Source: Chloroflexota bacterium (GTDB taxonomy: Bacteria; Chloroflexota; Anaerolineae; Anaerolineales; Anaerolineaceae). From it: 7,516 nucleotides of DNA. A program made the position numbers and the translations under genes. The notes beneath the pieces are model-generated. The model was not told the origin of the DNA. It searched no databases and was given only the letters and a program-made list of their open reading frames with translations. Position 1 is the first letter of the stretch, and each line of letters opens with the position of its first letter. The DNA is taken from assembly GCA_012800995.1 (NCBI GenBank), contig JAAZIH010000106.1:1-7516 (forward strand), in the 5' to 3' direction. Shown piece after piece: positions 5,481 to 7,516 of the stretch.

Positions 5481-7007
5481 GTGAGCCTTTTCATCTCTCG
5501 AGAAGAAGAAAGCAAATCGGGCATCCGTGAAATATTGGATGCCTGCCAGTGTCGCTCTCCACAAGGCATCCGCTTGCGCAACCAACGCAAAATCTACCGT
5601 CCAAACGAACGCCAGGTTTTACAAAATGAACTTGATGCGATTGCCGGGCTCATCCCGCTTGTGGCAAAAAACGACCTCGAAGTGATTGAGGCGCAAAGCC
5701 AGCTGATGCGCCTTCGTGAGTTGCAAGGCACCTTATCTTATCTTGAAAAAGGCAAATTACTCAGTGACACAAACTTTTTTGAACTAAAAAGTGCCATGCT
5801 TATTTTCAGCAAGCTTAATACACTTGAAGAACTCAAACAAAATGCCCACGTTGCTTTTGAAGACTGCACACAAGCAGCTCAAATCCTGGAACCATCCGGC
5901 AGCAAAAGCCCTGGTTTTCATATTTACAGCGATTATTCTAAATTATTAAAAGAAATTCGCGCCGAAAAGCGCAAACTTGAAATCGACATCGCCAAAGCCA
6001 AAATGGCTGATCGTCCGAGCCTCATGCGCCAGCGCAGTTTGTTGGTATCGCGCGAGAGCAACGAAGAAGACCGCATTCGCCAGGAGCTTGGCTCAGCCTT
6101 GCAAACCCATCTTCCCATGCTCAAAGCCAACGCGAAGGCCTGCGCGATGCTTGATTTTCGCCTGGCAAAAGCCGAACTCGCCATTAAATGGAACGCCTGC
6201 CGGCCTACACTGGTCGCGGATGAACAGCCCGCCGAGCTTCATGAAGCGGTTCATCCCACCATCGCCCAAAAGCTGGAGAGCCAGGGCACTCAGTTTAGCC
6301 CACAAAGCATTCGTCTGGAACCCGGTAGCACCGTGATTAGCGGAGCGAACATGGCTGGCAAAAGTGTGGCACTGCAAACCATTTTTATCAATCTCCTCAT
6401 CACTCAAATGGGCTATTTCCCTGTCTGCCAGGCATTGAGTACACCGCTTTTTGACTTTTTCGCCTTCGACTCAAGCCAAAGTGGTGAGCTGAATAAGGGG
6501 CTTTCTTCGTTTGGGCTTGAGTCGGTAAAAATACGCAATCATTATCGTTATAGTCAGGGAAGACGGGGATTAATCATTATGGACGAACCCGCGCGCGGCA
6601 CCAACCCCGCTGAAGCGCGCGCGATTGTGCAGACCCTTTGCGAAGCTTATGGGCTTAGCCCAAGCATCTTCCTGATTGCCACACATTACCAGGTACACCC
6701 CGCCAAAGGCATCCGTTTTTATCAAATTCGCGGCATTCGCCCGGAAGAACTCTATCAACTGCCCAACTGGCAAGCTGAAAACATCTCTGCCAAAGCGCAA
6801 AAAGACAGCGACTACAGCAAAGAAGACCTTGAACGGGTGCGTTTTATTCAAAACTTAATGGACTACCGCCTGTCAGAAGTCAGCGCTCATACCGATGTGC
6901 CCTCTGGCGCTATTCGCGTGGCTGAACTTTTGGGCATGGATGAAGAACTAATTAGAAAGATGAAATCTATTTGGAAGAAGGATCAAATTATCAATGGCAA
7001 ACCTTAA
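5481..7007 (+). CDS. kamC: MutS-like ATPase, lysine 5,6-aminomutase reactivase (KamC)
   Basis: This encodes 508 residues with a GTG start placed 5 nt after AGGAG (5471-5475). The N-terminal 270 residues are mostly helical and charged, with a possible coiled coil around 150-180, like the lever region of MutS. The C-terminal third is a MutS-type ABC ATPase: Walker A GANMAGKS (288-295), Walker B LIIMDEP (Asp368, Glu369), the RGTNP signature after it, and the switch His402 in IATHYQ. It lacks the N-terminal mismatch-recognition domain and its Phe-x-Glu motif, so it is unlikely to act in mismatch repair. Homologs in lysine and ornithine fermentation clusters are regarded as ATPases that reactivate cobalamin-dependent aminomutases. 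It lies between kamB and kamD and overlaps kamD by 14 nt, which suits a chaperone for KamDE. The ATPase call is certain; the reactivase role is by context. Confidence 0.88.
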   Translation: MSLFISREEESKSGIREILDACQCRSPQGIRLRNQRKIYRPNERQVLQNELDAIAGLIPLVAKNDLEVIEAQSQLMRLRELQGTLSYLEKGKLLSDTNFFELKSAMLIFSKLNTLEELKQNAHVAFEDCTQAAQILEPSGSKSPGFHIYSDYSKLLKEIRAEKRKLEIDIAKAKMADRPSLMRQRSLLVSRESNEEDRIRQELGSALQTHLPMLKANAKACAMLDFRLAKAELAIKWNACRPTLVADEQPAELHEAVHPTIAQKLESQGTQFSPQSIRLEPGSTVISGANMAGKSVALQTIFINLLITQMGYFPVCQALSTPLFDFFAFDSSQSGELNKGLSSFGLESVKIRNHYRYSQGRRGLIIMDEPARGTNPAEARAIVQTLCEAYGLSPSIFLIATHYQVHPAKGIRFYQIRGIRPEELYQLPNWQAENISAKAQKDSDYSKEDLERVRFIQNLMDYRLSEVSAHTDVPSGAIRVAELLGMDEELIRKMKSIWKKDQIINGKP

Positions 7008-7516
7008 TCTCGATTGGGTCAAGGTAGAAAAAGCGCGCGAAGCGGCGCGCATCATCAGCGATGATACCCAGCTCTATCTCGATCAATTCACTACCACCAC
7101 CGTCGAACGCGCTATCTGCCGTCTTTATGGCATTGATGGCGTAGATGAAACCGATGTCCCCCTCCCAAATATCGTTGTTGACCACCTTCAACAACACAAT
7201 GTATTGGGACACGGCGCGGCATTTTGGCTGGGTCAGGCTGCCTTGGCAACCGGCAAAACGCCTCAGCAGCTTGCTGAAGCCGTTGCCAAAGGCGAATTGG
7301 ATTTAACCCAGGTTGAACCACAAGTCCCTTTTGAGGTGCAACTTTGGGCGGATAAACACGCCCAGCCCGCGCTTGAGCGCATCGCGCGCAACCGCGCCCA
7401 TCGTGAAGCCAAGCTAAATGAGTTTGGTGATAAGCAAGGACCCTTGCTCTACGTCATCGTTGCCACGGGTAACATTTACGAGGATATCGTTCAAGCCAAA
7501 GCTGCTGCCAGTCAAG
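6994..7516 (+). CDS. kamD: Lysine 5,6-aminomutase alpha subunit, N-terminal part
   Basis: The ATG at 6994 opens a frame that runs past the end of the window (174 codons seen, of roughly 515 in the family). KamD with KamE forms the adenosylcobalamin- and PLP-dependent mutase that moves the terminal amino group of beta-lysine to C5, giving 3,5-diaminohexanoate. Family features seen are a Leu-Asp-Trp start followed by VEKAREAA, TTTTVERAICRLYGIDGVD near residues 34-52, VPLPNIVVD (about 56-64), and YVIVATGNIYEDIVQAKAAA near the cut end. The start overlaps kamC by 14 nt, with AGAAGGA (6975-6981) upstream, so translation is probably coupled. kamE, carrying the cobalamin-binding domain and PLP lysine, is expected next but is outside the window. 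Confidence 0.95.
   Translation, partial: MANLNLDWVKVEKAREAARIISDDTQLYLDQFTTTTVERAICRLYGIDGVDETDVPLPNIVVDHLQQHNVLGHGAAFWLGQAALATGKTPQQLAEAVAKGELDLTQVEPQVPFEVQLWADKHAQPALERIARNRAHREAKLNEFGDKQGPLLYVIVATGNIYEDIVQAKAAASQ

Noticed and set aside
5481..7007. A mismatch repair (MutS/MutS2) gene
   Set aside because: Only the ATPase core and helical region are present. The mismatch-binding domain and the MutS2 Smr nuclease domain are absent, and the gene is embedded in the lysine operon.
1..7516. CRISPR arrays, tRNA or rRNA genes, insertion sequences, toxin-antitoxin or phage genes
   Set aside because: No direct-repeat arrays, tRNA-like cloverleaf, transposase motifs or terminal repeats were seen; the window is accounted for by the operon and its leader.

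Overview
The window carries most of a lysine fermentation operon (the 3,5-diaminohexanoate pathway) on the + strand, together with its control region. The gene order is kal, kce, kdd, kamA, kamB, kamC, kamD. The window cuts kamD, and kamE would be expected just beyond. This is, as far as I recall, the order in Fusobacterium nucleatum and other anaerobic amino-acid fermenters. Base composition is intermediate (about half G+C by eye), the genes are tightly packed, and two enzymes depend on oxygen-sensitive or radical cofactors. All this suggests a strict anaerobe living on amino acids. I cannot settle the phylum from this window; Bacillota, Synergistota, Chloroflexota or Cloacimonadota-type fermenters are all possible.

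Layout. Positions 1-267 are the C-terminal end of a dicarboxylate/amino acid:cation symporter (SDF family). A doubtful 21-codon ORF follows at 286-351, and a strong intrinsic terminator at 397-429 closes that unit. Positions 430-512 hold no gene or clear site. A sigma-70-type promoter (TTATCA, 17 bp, TATAAT; 513-541) then starts a leader of about 257 nt. The leader contains a lysine riboswitch aptamer (579-743) and a perfect 12-bp hairpin (732-765). The first gene, kal, starts at 805. After that the coding sequence is almost continuous, with gaps of 9 to 39 nt and one 14-nt overlap (kamC/kamD).

How the genes work together. KamA (radical SAM lysine 2,3-aminomutase) makes beta-lysine. KamD with KamE (cobalamin and PLP) moves the second amino group to give 3,5-diaminohexanoate. 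Kdd deaminates this oxidatively to 5-amino-3-oxohexanoate. Kce cleaves that with acetyl-CoA to acetoacetate and 3-aminobutyryl-CoA, and Kal removes ammonia to give crotonyl-CoA. KamB (P-loop protein) and KamC (MutS-like ATPase) are not pathway enzymes; they are thought to reactivate the cobalamin-dependent mutase.

The most interesting point is the leader. Lysine riboswitches usually shut off lysine synthesis or uptake. Here one sits before lysine breakdown genes, and the 3' strand of its P1 helix lies wholly inside the 5' arm of the terminator-like hairpin. Lysine binding should therefore stop the hairpin forming and turn the operon ON, which suits a catabolic operon.
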